From Chrysemys picta bellii (lineage: Eukaryota; Chordata; Testudines; Emydidae), in assembly GCF_011386835.1 (NCBI RefSeq), contig NC_088791.1, positions 26,386,998-26,450,997 of the forward strand: 64,000 nt of DNA, written 5' to 3'. Shown piece by piece: positions 12,601-27,600 of this stretch (within the stretch, counting starts at the first letter, position 1; every line of letters starts with the position of its first letter). The notes under the pieces were generated by a model that was not told the DNA's origin, ran no database searches, and was given only the letters and a program-made list of their open reading frames with translations. The translations under genes were made by a program, and so were the position numbers.

Positions 12601-15600
12601 AGCATTACAGGACCTATGACACAGTTGATCAGTTCTTATTCTATGCAGTAGAAGGCAGAAGAGCATCTCTACACTAGCCACTTCATTAGAATATCTTACA
12701 TAAAACTCTTTTCAACTGAGTTTTTCACCTAGTGATCTTGTTTTCAGTTATATATTTCATTATCTAGCCATATCAAATCAACAAAGACATTCAAACACAG
12801 CAAAAATCAGCAATTAAACTTATTTTAAGCTTATTGCTTATAAACTTTCATAATAAGAATAATGGGTAATCAAACTGGATATAAACTTCAGTTTATTTCC
12901 TCATAATGGCTGCAAAAAAGTTTAAGTAACAATAAGCACAGACCGTAAACTTTAAATAAATGTTCCAGCTGCCAGGCATTCTGGCTGTATGAAACACTGA
13001 GTGATTGATGGTTACAGTTACATTAGTGGTAATTCGGCTTATCTTTTTTGATTCTGCTACCCTTAATAATTCTGAATAACCCTCAATCACACAATCCGTC
13101 CCACTCAATGTCTGAGATCAGAACTGAGCATTATATAAATAAAAGGATAAGTTTGTACAAGTAGTTTTTAACATTAATTTTTCATCAAAATGAAGTCCTT
13201 CCTCTATCAGGACTAGAAGCACATGATTAGTTAGAGTCCTGCCTAACTGGATATTCAATTAAAATAATGTTAAGGGCAAAACAACAAAACAAAGGAAATT
13301 CTTACCTGGCAAGATATAACTAATCTGTTGAAACACTCTTACTCTTAACGGGGATGCTGTAGTGGCTTTAACACCATATGGAAAGAAATTATTATGCATG
13401 GGGCAGTAGCTAATTTCTAGGTTTAGATATCTTGGTTACTTCCATAAATTTCAGAATAACAAAATCAGTTAATCTACTTTCGGGATTTACTGGAAACCCA
13501 ATTTCCATTTTTATGCAGAATCCCAAAGGAATTGCCAGAAGCTCAATGAAATTATATATATTACATTAATAAAACTAAATTAAAAGAATGTTATGTAGGT
13601 TGCAAAGTCAAACACACAAAAGTTATAAAATGCCAGTATTTAATTCTTTGTTGTGCATATGCATTGACACAGTTTTTAATTATGCAGTCACACTCTTTTT
13701 TCCATAGGACCCCTACCTCATTCACTGCATAGAATTATACAGGTATGAAAGCTCTAAAACATGTTCAGGATTTCATGTAAATGATGATAATAAAAAACCC
13801 TTTGTGCCTGATTATGATCTAATTTGCATCAGGTTTATATCAGTGTAAACTATTCCTGATTTACATTGGTGCAAGTGAGATCAGAATTACGACTTTGTTC
13901 TCTGCATTTGCACTAAGCACATCAGTTTTAAGCATTGTCTATTGTGCAATTGTGGAGGATGTGAAGCTACGAAACAAGAGATTTATGCTGGAAACATCAA
14001 GCTACTTGGCATTAGACATGTATTATCTAGAGTTGAGAGCAATGTAACCACAAGAAATGGATGTGCCAAACTATTAGACTGCATCTACATTTGGGATCTA
14101 TTAACCTGTCTAAATGAATTAAACTGAAACTTGAATTCTTATAAACTACATCTTAAATGCTTGTACAGCACACAAGGCAAAAACTCAGTGCATACATTCA
14201 TGCACATTGTAAATCTTTTGGTTTGTCTCAGCCTCCAGACACCAACAATAAATGCCGAAATTGCAATTTCCTTATAGAAAAACTATTTTCCCTGTTTTGT
14301 TTCTGTACTTTGGTATAGTAGACAGCTGAAACAGAAAATAAGTAGCAATACTTTCCTATATATAAAAGGAGAACAGAAAGTATATGATTTATGAAGAAGA
14401 CCTCACCATAACAGGAGTCAGTGACAGAGCAGGATGCTGCAAAGTCTATTTGTATGAAAGAATCCTCATTAACCACAATGTCAGTGGTTACAACATAACG
14501 GGTGCTAGCTTTCTCGATGAAAACCAGTGCATCCCCAGTAGAACCACAGACTGGCATCTTTGTTCCACCTGGATGGAGCAGCCACTTCCTGCTATCCAGT
14601 GTGGTAAAATCATCTTCTATTACTGTGTTACCAGAAATATTTCCACCAATAAGAATCTGAAACATGAAAATAGGAGTTTGTTTATTTTATGTAACGAAAA
14701 TATAAAGTTCAGAAGTTTTTACAGACTCATAGGAATTTCATAGAATCCTAGAGCTGGAACATAAGAACAGCCATAGTGGGTCAGACCAATGGTCCATCTA
14801 GCTCAGTATCCTGTCTTCTAACAGTGGACAATGCCAGATGCTTCAGAGAAAATGAACAGAACAGACAATCATTGAGTGATCCATCCCTGTCATCCACTCC
14901 CAGATTCTGGCAATCAGAGGCTAGGGACACCTGGAGCAGTGGTTCTCAATGAAAGGTCTGGGGCCCCCTTGGGGACCTTGGGTAGGTTTCAGGGGGGCCA
15001 CCAAGCAGGGGCAGCATTAGAATTGCTGGGGCCCAGGGTAGAAAGATGAAGTCCGACTGCATGGGGCTGAAGTCCAGGGCCCTGAGCCCCGCCACCTGGG
15101 GCTGAAGCCAAAGCCTGAGCAATGTAGCTTTGGTATGGGGACCCAGGCTATTGCCTTGCTTGCTAGCCCCTAAATTGGCCCTGGCTTTTATATGCAGAAA
15201 ACCAGTGACTGTGGCACAGATGGGCTGTGGAGTTTTTATAGCATATTGGGGGCCCCTCAGAAAGAAAAAGGTTTAGAACCTCTGACCTAGAGAATAGGGT
15301 TGCATTCCTGACCATCTGGCTAATAGCCATTAATAGACCTATCCTCCAGGAAATTATCTAATTCTTTTTTGAACCCAGTTATAGTTTTGGCTTTTACAAC
15401 ATCCCATGACAAAGAGTTCCACAGGTTGACTGTGTGTTGTGTGAAGAAGTATTTCCTTTTGTTTGTTTTAGACCCGCCCCCTATTGATTTCCATGGGTGA
15501 CCCCTGGTTCTTGTGTTATGAGAAGGAGTAAATAACACTTCCTTATTTACTTTCTCCACACTAGTCATGATTTTATAGACCTCAATCATATCCCCCCATA

Positions 15601-18600
15601 GTCATCTCTCATCCAAGCTGAAAAGTCCCAGTCTTTTTAATCTCACCTTACATGGAAGCTGGTTCATACCTTTAATCATGTTTGTTGTTCTTCTTTGTAC
15701 CTTTTCAATTCTGATATATTTTTTTAGAGATGATGCAACTAGAACTGCATGCAGTATTCAAGATATGGGTCTACCATGGCTTTGTATAGTGGCATTATGA
15801 TATTTTCTGTCTTATTATCTATCCCTTTCCTAATGGTTCCTAACTTTCCGTCAGCTTTTTTGATTGCTGCTGCACATTGAGCAGATGTTTTCAGAGAACT
15901 ATCCACAATGACTCCAAGATCTCTTACTTGAGTGATAACAGCTGATTTAGAACCCATCATTTTGTATGTATAGCTGGGATTATGTTTTCCAATGTACATT
16001 ACTTAGCATTGATCAACTCTGAATTTCATCTGCCATTTTGTTGCCCAGTTTCTTAGTTTTGTGAGATCCCTTTGTAGCTCTTCACAGTCTGCTTTGGACT
16101 TACTATCTTGATGGTATCTTAACTATCTTGATAGTCTAGTCCATGCTCTGCTAATATAGGATTATTCCATATTCCCCAGTGCTTGATTTTATCTGAATTT
16201 TCAAAAAAGGGATCAAAATTTACATTGTACAGACAGGTTATAAGAAAAGGGAGTAACTCAAAGGAGTCCATGTTGGAAAAGCAGCCACGCAAAAGGAGGA
16301 GAGGAAAAAAATAAATGCAGACATGGGGCTTGATCTTGTAAACATTTGCACACATGGGTAACTATATTCACATAAATAGGCCACTGAACTACTGACTCAT
16401 GAAGTAAAATTACTCACATGCGTAAGTGTCTGCAGGGTCCTGCCCACAACAATTATTTTCTTGTTGACTGTTTAAGTGCAGTATAACTTTATGCATTTTG
16501 AATGGAATTCTGACTCTGCTGAAGTCAGTGGGAGTTTTGTCATTGAGTTCAGTAGGGTCAGAATTTCACTGTTGGTTTCCAGTCAGCATGAAATTTATTA
16601 TTTATCTGTTTTTCTGAATTCAGTTCAAAATTGTGTGTTTTGACAATGGTTAAATAATTGTGAGGACCTAGGAATTAAAAGTTGTTCTCTCCTTTAAACG
16701 AAGGAAAGGAAAGAATTTTTGCAATATTGATATTTGACAAGGCTGAAAATTCAATATCTGGGAATTTCAGAGATGACCTGAGCTAACAATTATAAAAAAT
16801 GTACACAAATATTTTACAATATTGGCCCCAAACAATGCAATAACATCACTGTTAGACATAGAGCCAGAGTCTCCTCCACTTACACTTGTTTTACATCACT
16901 GTGACACCAGTGACTTTAGGAGAGTTACTCCAGATTTATACCAATGTTCATGTAAAGAATATTTTTGATAACTAGTGTAGAATAATGTATAGAGGGAAAC
17001 CCCAATCCTGAATACTCCCAAACTTTCAATATGTTCAAAATTGGAAGATGGATCCAGATCTAAGTTTTGCAAGTAACTCATCTCTTTATGTGCCAAACCA
17101 AACGTCATATCTGTACCTCTTGAGTTTCTGAGTTTCCCAGTTTAGATCCAGATACGTATTTTCCACATTAAGCCCGTCTCTAATCTTCACCTATTTTTTT
17201 TTTTACAAATTGACATTATCCATATGTCAAGGCCCTATCTAACTCTGATACGGATATCCCTCACCCAACACGAGAACTGCATATTAGAAATGGAAAAGCT
17301 CTTAAATATTAGGTTTGATCATCCTAACAGTTTTCTAGGTACAGCTGGTAAAGGAACAGCTATAAAACACAGTGGAAATATTAAGATTGATGGCAATGTG
17401 AGGTAATACTGTAAAGCACAAAAGATAAATTACCTGATCAATTACCCATGGGCTGTAAAAATGCCCATTCTCAGATGGTTGCCACCAGCGGAGACGAGTG
17501 GAGCTGGAACGGGCCTTCAAGGGAATTTCCAGAGCAATGTATCGGCCTACATTGCTCGAATTACTGAAGAGGAATTCCTGCAGCAGGCTCCATGTGAGGC
17601 CCCCATTGAGTGAATATTGCAAAAGCACAGGTTGGCTTCTGGGGTCTGGAACTCCCTTACCGCATCCCAGTCTCATGAAGAACTGCACAAATCTAACATC
17701 AGTAACAATTACTGTAAAACATTTCTTCACAGAAAACCCTGTATAATCAGTTGAGGACTAGAGGAAACTCAGCGCTTATCCAATCAGTTTTGGTTTTTAT
17801 TGCAGGGAATACTATTTAACAAATATTCTAATTACAGAGACAGTGTCTGTACATACAAAAATATCTGCCAGCTCCTCCATAAAGCAAATGATCACATTTT
17901 TTGTTTCTTTTCTAGCCCGGTGTATTCTTGGTAGAAGGAAGACTCCACTTTAGGAGAGATTTTCCGTCTCCCTCTCCACAGGTCATGGAGACTAAAGCAG
18001 ACAGTAGTGGTGGTAATACATCTGATTTGTGTGTGGAGAGGTGTTAGGTATAGGAAGTTAAACAAAGGTATTCATGTACCCTTCACGCATTTGTGTGCAA
18101 AACTGATATTTTTGCAAATATCAGCAAATTTGACCTGGAGTGAAATTTTACCCTTTCAGCCTGTTGGCATAGAGTTTAATGGTCAAAATAGCAACCGATG
18201 GCTCTAGGGAGAGAGTATGATTTTTTTTATGAATTTGCTCTAGGGCAAAAATTCACTAAGTCTTGTTATTTTGACAAAAACAGAGAAAAACTGGCAGTGA
18301 AAACAAAAAATGTTTAACTTCTGAGCTGATGAAAAAAGGTATGTTTTTGTCCATTTAATCAGATATGAAAATTTAGTCTAAACTTCACACTGCTTTACAC
18401 ATACTGGGGGGAAATCCTTGTCCCTTTGAAGTCAATAGCAAAACTCCCATTGACCTCAATGGATGCAGTATTTCACACACCTTCTAATGGCCTGTATGAA
18501 ATTTGTATGAAATTAGGGAATCCTTCCTTTTGAGGTACCACAGCGATGTTTGAACAGCTACACCAACTCCATGTAGTACACAAAGAATTGTCAAGGACTT

Positions 18601-21600
18601 ATTCAGTTATGATCCTATAATATTTTATATTCATTAATCCACACCATTATGCTCCATCTACTATTGTTTTATTTAGTAGAGTTTCAGGTTTTTTGGTACC
18701 CACATAAAATGGGATATATGCACATGAACTTTTTTAGCATATGGAATTTAACATCTGGAGATAGTATACTGAGCTACATGGATTGTTGATTTGATCTGGT
18801 ATGGCAATTTCTACAATTCCTAACTGCTGTGTATTGTAGGCTAGCACAGTCAGCATTACTAGTCTATTTTTTTCAGAGAATCCCTCATGAGAAAGTACAT
18901 GGCTTTTAGCATGGTTACTGACCCCACTGCTCCTACATTTACACTCGATAGTTCCTTTTATAAGATCTATTGGTGATTCCTAATCTCAGAGGGCAAAATT
19001 AATGCCTGACGTAAGTGGACACAGCACCTAATGACTTCAATGGGACTTGGCTCAGTTATATCAGGGATGAATTTGGTCCAGAGTTTAGCAGGAGGCCTAT
19101 GAAGCTAACTTGGAAATTAATGAACTACAATAGTAGTGGAATGCTAGAGAATAGTCATCCAAAATGTTGTTTTATCCACAGAAAAGAAGAAAAGATAGTT
19201 ATTTGCTGACTTTTCCTACTGCAGACACAAGAAATTAAATATGAGGGCCTGTTTTTTCTTTCTTTTTTTGTCAGCATGGCATTCATTTATCTTCAGTCTT
19301 GGAGAAAATTGGGATTTTACATATAACACCTTGAGGTCAATGTATGCAAATCCAGCTACAGCTTACCACAGAGAAGAGATAAATGACAATGCTTTGAACA
19401 CAAGAGAGAAGGAAAACACATTGTGGATTAGTCTAATGGAGCATCATACAAGGACTCTTGTATCTTTTGTGAAATAGTGTTGTTAATTTTAGAACAGCCT
19501 AGAAAATCAAATTACTGAAAAAGTACTGATGTCTTTGGTTACCAAGCTGTAAAACCCAATTTGTCTTGGTTTGAGGAACCTTGGAATATAAATATAAATG
19601 TGATGACACTTTAGTGATGGTTTGTCTACAGACATGGGTTATTCTTTCTCTGAAAAATGTATAAATTAAGCATCATTGTAGACTAAGATGGGCAATGAAA
19701 TCATCATTTTAATCCTTTATGTTAATGAGGACTACAAGCCAAAAAGAGCTAACGTGCATGTTAAAACATGCTTTATGTAGTGTTAAATAAGTCTTGCATT
19801 AGGAGTTTTCTGTTTACTAAGGGTCAGTGAACAAATCTGTGGAAAAATACAACATTTCAGAGGTAAAATAGTATTAAAGATAATAGGCTACGATAATGAA
19901 TAAGTCAATAGACAATGACTGTTCAATGGTTTGCAAACAATTAGGACACAGCTTCATTTTGCATTGGTTTAACGTCCCCCCCCCTTGCTTAATATTTTAG
20001 ACATGTCCTGCTATCAAATATGTCTTCTGCAGGCCATAATGACAAGACATAATCGCTAAATACATTAAAAATGTTTTTTTTAATATAACTGTGATCAGTG
20101 TAGCTGGTGACAAGCTTGACAGGAATTTGTCAGTGAATTATTGGAAAAAATGTGTGCAATAAGAAGAAATTAAGCTTCAGAAAATTAAGGCGTTATATGA
20201 TGATGAATACAATGGCTATAATGGTAACAGATACTCCTACTTCAATAACGATTCATGATGCAACAAAACTGTAAGAGAAGCAGAGTGTCTGATATACAAC
20301 GAATTTCACGTTATGCATATGAGAAATGAACATATTATTGTCCACATGAATAAACTACACGTGATGTTTCAGATCCTGCAGTCCTCACTCTTGGAAAATG
20401 ACCCCTGACTTAAATGGGAATTCCCATTGACTTAAATAGGAGTTTTGCCTGAGTAAGGATTGCAGGATATGCCCCAACATAGTTATACACATTTGCTTTC
20501 ACCACAGAAGTATAATATAAAGAATATTTTACCTATTCTCTCAATGGAATCTTGAAAGTGTTTTAAAACTGTATTACCTTGCCTGTGATAAATCCAGATC
20601 TCGAGTCATCAGCATACGCAAGCCTTCTTCATTAAAGAAGAGATTGTTTCCTCCAGACAGGATACCACATTTCCTAGATGGTTTTCCACCACTCACCATC
20701 AAGAATCTATCAGACTCTAGCTGACCTGAGTGCACAGTACATATATTTTTAGGATTTGCCCTGAAGCACTCCTGTTACAACAGTATTATTTCCAAAAGAA
20801 GTAAGCTATATAAATCATTATGTTCAGAGTGAACAAATATTTGTACCAGAATTTTTTGACCCCCACCATGTTTCCTGGAAAACTGCTACGGAACAAAACT
20901 TACTAAAATATAAAAACATAACTCTGAAGCTTAAGGTTTTCTTCTCTATTCATTCAAAGGAGATTCTGATTACTTTCCTATGCTTTTATTTGGATTACAT
21001 AAAAATACCCAACTATATAAGGAAACAGCTCAGTGTTATGTCCAAGTTGCAGTTAGCAGTTAGTTCAGTTTGAAATAAATAACTACAAGGATTATGGGAG
21101 GAATTTGACTCTAAGACACTATTTTGTCCAAAATTAGTACTTTCAGTTATGTTTGTTTACAGAGTAGCTTATACTTTACTTTTTGTTGTGGGGAGTGAGG
21201 GGCTTTGAGGAATGTGACATGAATTTCTTTCTCCTGCTGCTCTATCCACCATGGCTCCTTAGTCTGCTGTGTCTGCTCAGCTGCAGCCCTCACTCACCAC
21301 CATTTGTGTGTCAGAGGAAGCTGGCATACAAGGGAGACTGGGTGGCAGTACAGTGACATGGGTGGAAATGGAAGTAGTGTGGGTAGCAATGGAGGGTTCC
21401 AATGTATTGAAAGTGTTGCTTTGTGCCCCTCATTTCAGGGGTTGGAGCCTCCCATCTGTAAGTTTTGTGCTCTCCTATCAGTGTCAGAAAGCTGAGAGGT
21501 ATGGTCTGGTTTTCAAAGGCTGAGGAACTTCGAAATACTTAGGACTTTCCTTCAGATTCCTGTGCGGCAGACCAATCCTCTGCAGTAGGCAGGGCCGGCT

Positions 21601-24600
21601 CCAGCATTTCTGCCGTCCCAAGCAAAAAAAAAAAAAAAAAAAAAAAGCCGCGATCGGCAGCAGCAGTTCAGCGGCAGGTCCTTCGCTCCTAGAGGGAGGA
21701 TTGCCCCCGAATTGCCACAGGTGCCGCCCCTCTCCCTTGGCCGTCCCAAGCACTTGCTTGTTAAGCTGGTGCCTGGAGCCGGCCCTGGCAGTAGGCATAC
21801 TGTTCATCCCATTCTCTATTATTCTATTTATCTGAGAGGATGAACTAAAAGTAAAATTACTTCAAAACCAGACAAAATATTAATTTATTCACAACTTTCA
21901 GTGATTTAATTTAAGAGCTATTCCTTGTCAGAAATTCCATGTGCTCATTACTATGATAAAATGAAGTGCTTCTCTAGATGTAGAGTTTTGGAATCATAGA
22001 ATCATGCATCCGTTCTGGTGCAGAATGTATGTTTCCGTCGTAGGTCAGTAAATAGAAAAAGGTGTCTAGATAAATACTGTAGGAATCATCAAATGATCAT
22101 TAATATTGTTTAAGGCTCAAATCCTGATCACTTCACTCATGTGAACAGTCACACTGATGTAATTGGGACTAACATGCACAAGTAGGGTGACCAGATAGCA
22201 AGTGTGAAAAATTGGGACGGGGGTGGGGGGTAATAGGAGCCCATATAAAAAAAAGCCCCAAATATTGGGACTGTCCCTATAAAATCGGGACATCTGGTCA
22301 GGGCCGGCTCCTGCCACCAGCGCAGCAAGCAGGTGCTTGGGGCGGCCAACGGAAAGGGGCGGCATGTCTGGCTCTTCAGCGGCGGGTCCCTCAGTCCCTC
22401 TCGGAGGGAAGGACCGGCTGCTGAATTGCCGCTGAAGAATGAAGTGGCGGCGGTAGAGCTGCCGCCGAAGTGCTGCCGATCGAGACTTTTTTTTTTTTTC
22501 CCCGCCGTTTGGGGCAGCAAAAACGCTGGAGCCAGCCCTGCATCTGGCCACTCTATGCATGAGGAAGGTCAGCAGGATTTGGCTGTAAGAAGTCTGATCT
22601 CTTTAACCATAGGTTCTATGAAGGATGGTAGCTAAAAATCACTATGAAGAGTTCATATAAAAAAGAGATACCTTCAAAATCGTCCTTGAGAAAGTCTGAA
22701 TTCATGGTGCTTATTTTACAGGTTGGCCCAGAATACCCTGGATCACAGATACACTTAGTTCCATTGAGACAGCTGCCATGTCCATTACACATCTCTTCAC
22801 ATTGTGGGCCAATGTATACATTATCAATGGCCCAAGTCACGGGTTGGGACCCAGCAGGATAAAATCCCTGGTACCATCTGAATCTTACTGATCTGAAACA
22901 GGTACATAGTATATCCAGGTCAAACAATAATTAGTTGCATATGAAATTACAATGTGCTTTTTGCTAGAATTAATATTCTTACTAAGTTTGTCCTAAACAT
23001 GGAAAGATATAGTCACTACCTTCAATATCCAATAAATCCCGCTACTCAGTCAACACAAATATATTTACAGGAAAACAGAAGGGCTTGATCCACCAGTTAC
23101 ATTACTTTAAAAACTTAGTTATGGACTAAAATCATCCCTCAGACCACCAATTTTTTGTGGGGTGAGGGGCTGGACTTGGATGGTTTTCCTTTACCTTTAA
23201 TTTACAGACTTAGGACCAGATTGTACCACCCTTGCTCATGTTGGACAGTATCTTACTTCACAATTAGTCACACTGATTTCAATGAGACTAGTTATGGGAT
23301 AAAGGTGGCATAATCTTGCCCTAAATTAGATGGAAAGAATAAATGATATGACATGTCAACAGATAGTCAACTTGGCTTTATACTATTTAATCCTAAAAAA
23401 AAAAAAAAAGCATGTTGCGAGATGTTAATTTAAATTGTAAACTCCTTGGGGGTGTAGACCTGTCATTTTTAATTTGTCTTCTAAGTGCTATGCACATCTG
23501 TGCTGCATATAAATAATAACAGACCAAGGGAAGGAGAGGGAACAAATTAAACAAGCAGAAAACTGCTCTGCAGAGAATAATTTAAAATCACTCCCTGCCC
23601 CTTCCCTCAAAAATGAGAAAACCTTGAAAAGGAGAGAGAAAACAGAAGAAGTAGGATAAGGAAGAAGCATTTAACTATGTTGTGGACTTTCTTTAATACA
23701 TACCCTTCTAAACTATTTCTAAATTCAGCTGCTGAATCAGCTGCATAAACAGTAGTACATGTCTGGTGCACAGGTACTTTGGCTTTTATTTGCCATTTAA
23801 TAGCAATTTTGGGGAGTGACTCAGAGAATAATAGATGGCTGGTTGATGGTGAAATTACCAACAACTGATTCATAGAAAAGGTGCCAATAATCATTCCTCT
23901 TGTAGTCAGTAAAATGAATTGACTTTATTGTCTCCTCAGTTATTTTCTGAGACACAACCACAGAGTGTCCAGGGAGTGTTTTAGAGACTAATTTTTAAAA
24001 TGAAAATTCCATCCATTGTGCTCAACCCACCAACATGAAAATTCAAAAAGACCAGGCATACTTCTCACTATGAATAAAATGTGACATATGTTTGAAACAG
24101 AGGGTGAAATTCTGGCCCCACTGAAGTCAATGGGAGTTTTCCAATTCACTTCGCTGGGGCCCGGATTTCACCCAGAGTATGCAACTGCAACTGGCTATTC
24201 TTAGTTTACTGCTAGAGGTGCCCATCTGCTGAGAAAGCACATTAATTTCTGACAGAGGGAGCCTAACGTAAGAAACTAAAAATGTCTTCAAATTGTTTTA
24301 ATATTGGTTTAACCTCTAGAAAGTGCAGGTGGATGAGAGAACGTCTGTTTTAGAGTAAAACAGGTGGGTCAATCAGGCTGTTTCTTTTTCATAGTATCAT
24401 AGAATATCAGGGTTGGAAGGGACCTCAGGAGGTCATCTGTCCGATCCCCTGCTCAAAGCAGGACCAATCCCCAACTAAATCATCCCAGCCAGGGCTTTGT
24501 CAAGCCTGACCTTAAAAACCTCTGAGGAAGGAGATTCCAATTTTCTGGATTCCTGGGCTCTGGGGGTTAGGGGGTGTGGATGTCTGGGCTGGGGGCGCCC

Positions 24601-27600
24601 CATGGCTGGTCTCTGGGGGGGAGGAGTGGGTGTGGGTGTCTCAGACCAGAGAGGCAGAGTTTTCCCCCAAGATATGCCCAGCTGGCCTGTAACATACAGA
24701 GGCACCCAACAAAAGCATAACAGAGAAACTGGGTTGTCATAGGGGTTTCTTTAACTCTCTATTCCTGGGGAAAAAAAATTTGTTGTCTGTATTGCTGACA
24801 GGTATTTTGAAATAAACTACCAAAATAATTGAAACTGGCATGATTATATTGAGTTATTTTGACAAATAAAATATGCAGAATTTTGCAGAATTTTAAAATA
24901 CTGTGTGCAGAATTTTTAATTTTTTGGCACAGAATTCCCCCGGGAGTAACAGGAGGGACGGTAGGCTTCACAAGCATGCTACTTCCCCCACCCCACCTTG
25001 CATAAGTGGGCAGAGAAGGTCAGGCAGCAGCTATAGTGGAAGTTTTTTTCCCTGTGCAACACGCCAACCACGAGATCTGAACCAGCATAGTGGCAGAAGT
25101 AATCTGTGCCAGAAAAAGAGCTGGCACACTTTACTTTACACTTGGAGAAAAGGGTGAGCTAGGGAAAGAACCGTGACTCAGGGTGAGACATAACATCTCC
25201 ATTTCTGCTATAAGATGGTTACTGTTTCAATAAAGCAAATTCAAATACAGAAAAAACCTTATTAGAACTAGAAGCCAGACACTTACCCACACAGGTGCAG
25301 TTTTCCAAAGTGGATGACCTCTCTTCTCCAGCCCTGAGCTGTACCAGCATAGTAAGTGCTGCTTGGATGATGCTCAGTGGAGCATAAGGAGCTGAGATAG
25401 CTGCTACTACTGTAGCACAGTGGAAGAAGCAGGTGCCAGGTTGCCCCTAGATCTCGTGAGAATTCAAGTTTCACTGGGTCTGCAGATGAGCTATCAGTGG
25501 TGCAGCCAATATTGATCTAGAGTAGAAAAATAAAATCACGAAGATTACACAGGGTCAAAATGTGGCATTTAGCTGCTGACCCGCATTTTGTGTGGTGCAG
25601 GGCTTCATTGCCCAGGGGAAGCTCAAGGAGGGATTGCATCTCAGGGAGATATAATCCCTCCTTAAGCAGCCCAGTGTGCTGGGGCACGTTGCAGGCTGTA
25701 CAATGTTCTAAGATATTGTAGCCTGCTCCTTCTCGTAATACTCTGTATGCTTGTGTGTGTGTGTGGTCCCAACTCCTCAGGGCAGAGATTGCCCTTGTGT
25801 GGGGTGTACAAAAGGTGAAAGTTTCTTGTGCATTCCCCTACCATCCACCTATCGAAGGGCATGCCACAGTCCAGGCTATCTTAAAAAAATTCAACTGCTA
25901 CTACTAATAAAAAATTAATTAGATGCATTAAATATTTCTACAAGGGCAAAAACATGTTTCTGAGTAAGCAAAAGCAAAAACAATAGACCTGCTGTCCCTA
26001 GCAGTATGGCTGTAGTAATTTGCAACATCTCCGGCAGTACTTAGAGAATGCACCCCGCACCCCCAGACACGGCGACAGAGAAATGTGAATTAAAAAAAAA
26101 ATAGAAATGATAATAAAACAAACATAATATGCAAACATTCATTGTTGATTAAAGGATCCTTAACCTAACTGTGGTTCTCTTTACTCTCATAGTCCCAGGG
26201 AATTATACTATCAGAACAGATTTATACCATAGGAATTATCCCTAAAGGTATTTACTATATCATTCGAGTCTTTTGTTCAGAGTCGGTATTCTCTTTTTTG
26301 CTTATATAAAGCAGTGGGGCCTAGGAGGAAGTGTCCAAAACACCTACAGATAGGGCAGGTTTTGGATTTGAGGCCAAACCAGAGATGTAATTTGAGTCTG
26401 GCGGTGCCAGAATCTTTCACGCTGTTCTGGTGAGATCCCGCTGACATAGTGAACAATAGAAATTGTATATAATCAGCAGTCCTACTAATATCCTGAAAAA
26501 TTGTAATGTATAGTTTTGTGAAACATCTGAAACCTTAAGGGCTTGTCTACATAGGACACTTAGGCAAATTAATCTGAATTAAGTAAAGGTGTGACTTTAA
26601 AGTGGGTTAGTTTAACTGCATTAAACCCTTGTGTGGATGCTCTCATTTAGAATTAAAGTGGCTTTAATGTGGTTTCGTTTAATTCACTTTTTGGGAGTGA
26701 ATTTTAATTCAGATTAATCTTCCTAAGTGTCCCTGTGTAGACAAACCCTAAGACATATTTTGGCATGCCCATAACGTAAAATAATCTGATTTCCTGTCTC
26801 CCATGTGTTTGTACAAAAATATGCTTGCAGCTTGAAATCTTTTATGCCATGGTGACAGTTATAAAGACATAATAGACTGGATGGAACCAGGGTTGTTAGT
26901 ACACTTGTAAGATGAGGAAGCCCTCAAGAGTAAAATATATTGTGTTGTATTTACCATATCGTAAGTAAAAACTCATGTTATGGACAAAATACAAAGCACA
27001 GATGAAACCATTTAAATCCTTTGTTTCCACTTATGTTTTTAGGGATAGTAGTTTTATTTCTAATGTACTGATCCTTAACTTAAAACAAATTATTTCCAAA
27101 AGCCAGTGACATACAGCACTATATATAAATGTTGAAAACACACCATATAAGATAAAGCTTCCCTTATTGCTCCACAGTGCACGAGACTTGTCAACCTATT
27201 ATAACTAGAGAATCCACCCATCTGGAAATTAAGAGAAATGCTTGACCAGATCTAGTTCTTGTACTCTTGAGACACAGACTGAAACGTTACTGCATTATGT
27301 ATAATAGCTTCATTTATACTAATGTCCTCAAAAACCTTAGCTGAAGGCATTTAACTTTTTTCAAACAATGCCTGTACCAGATCCAAAATATGCATGTAGG
27401 TCTTTTGAGATTAACACTCTGAAGATTTGCAGTATCTTAATGTGAACTCATTTTTTTGTTGTACAGGCTTTCAATCCATTTCTTAAAACAGAAAACAATT
27501 TGTGTTCCATATTTTATTAAGTGCTTGCATGACAAACTGAAATGTGCATTAGTACACAACCAAATTTAATTTTCTTAGAATACTCTAAATATCATTTCAG

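Noticed and set aside
17693..17715. Upstream acceptor TTTTACAG for exon 17
   Set aside because: Using it would put extra residues and a wrong phase between exons 16 and 17; the human-like reading needs the acceptor at 17693-17694.
22117..22635. Open frames of 100-147 codons
   Set aside because: They run across two nested MITEs in different frames.
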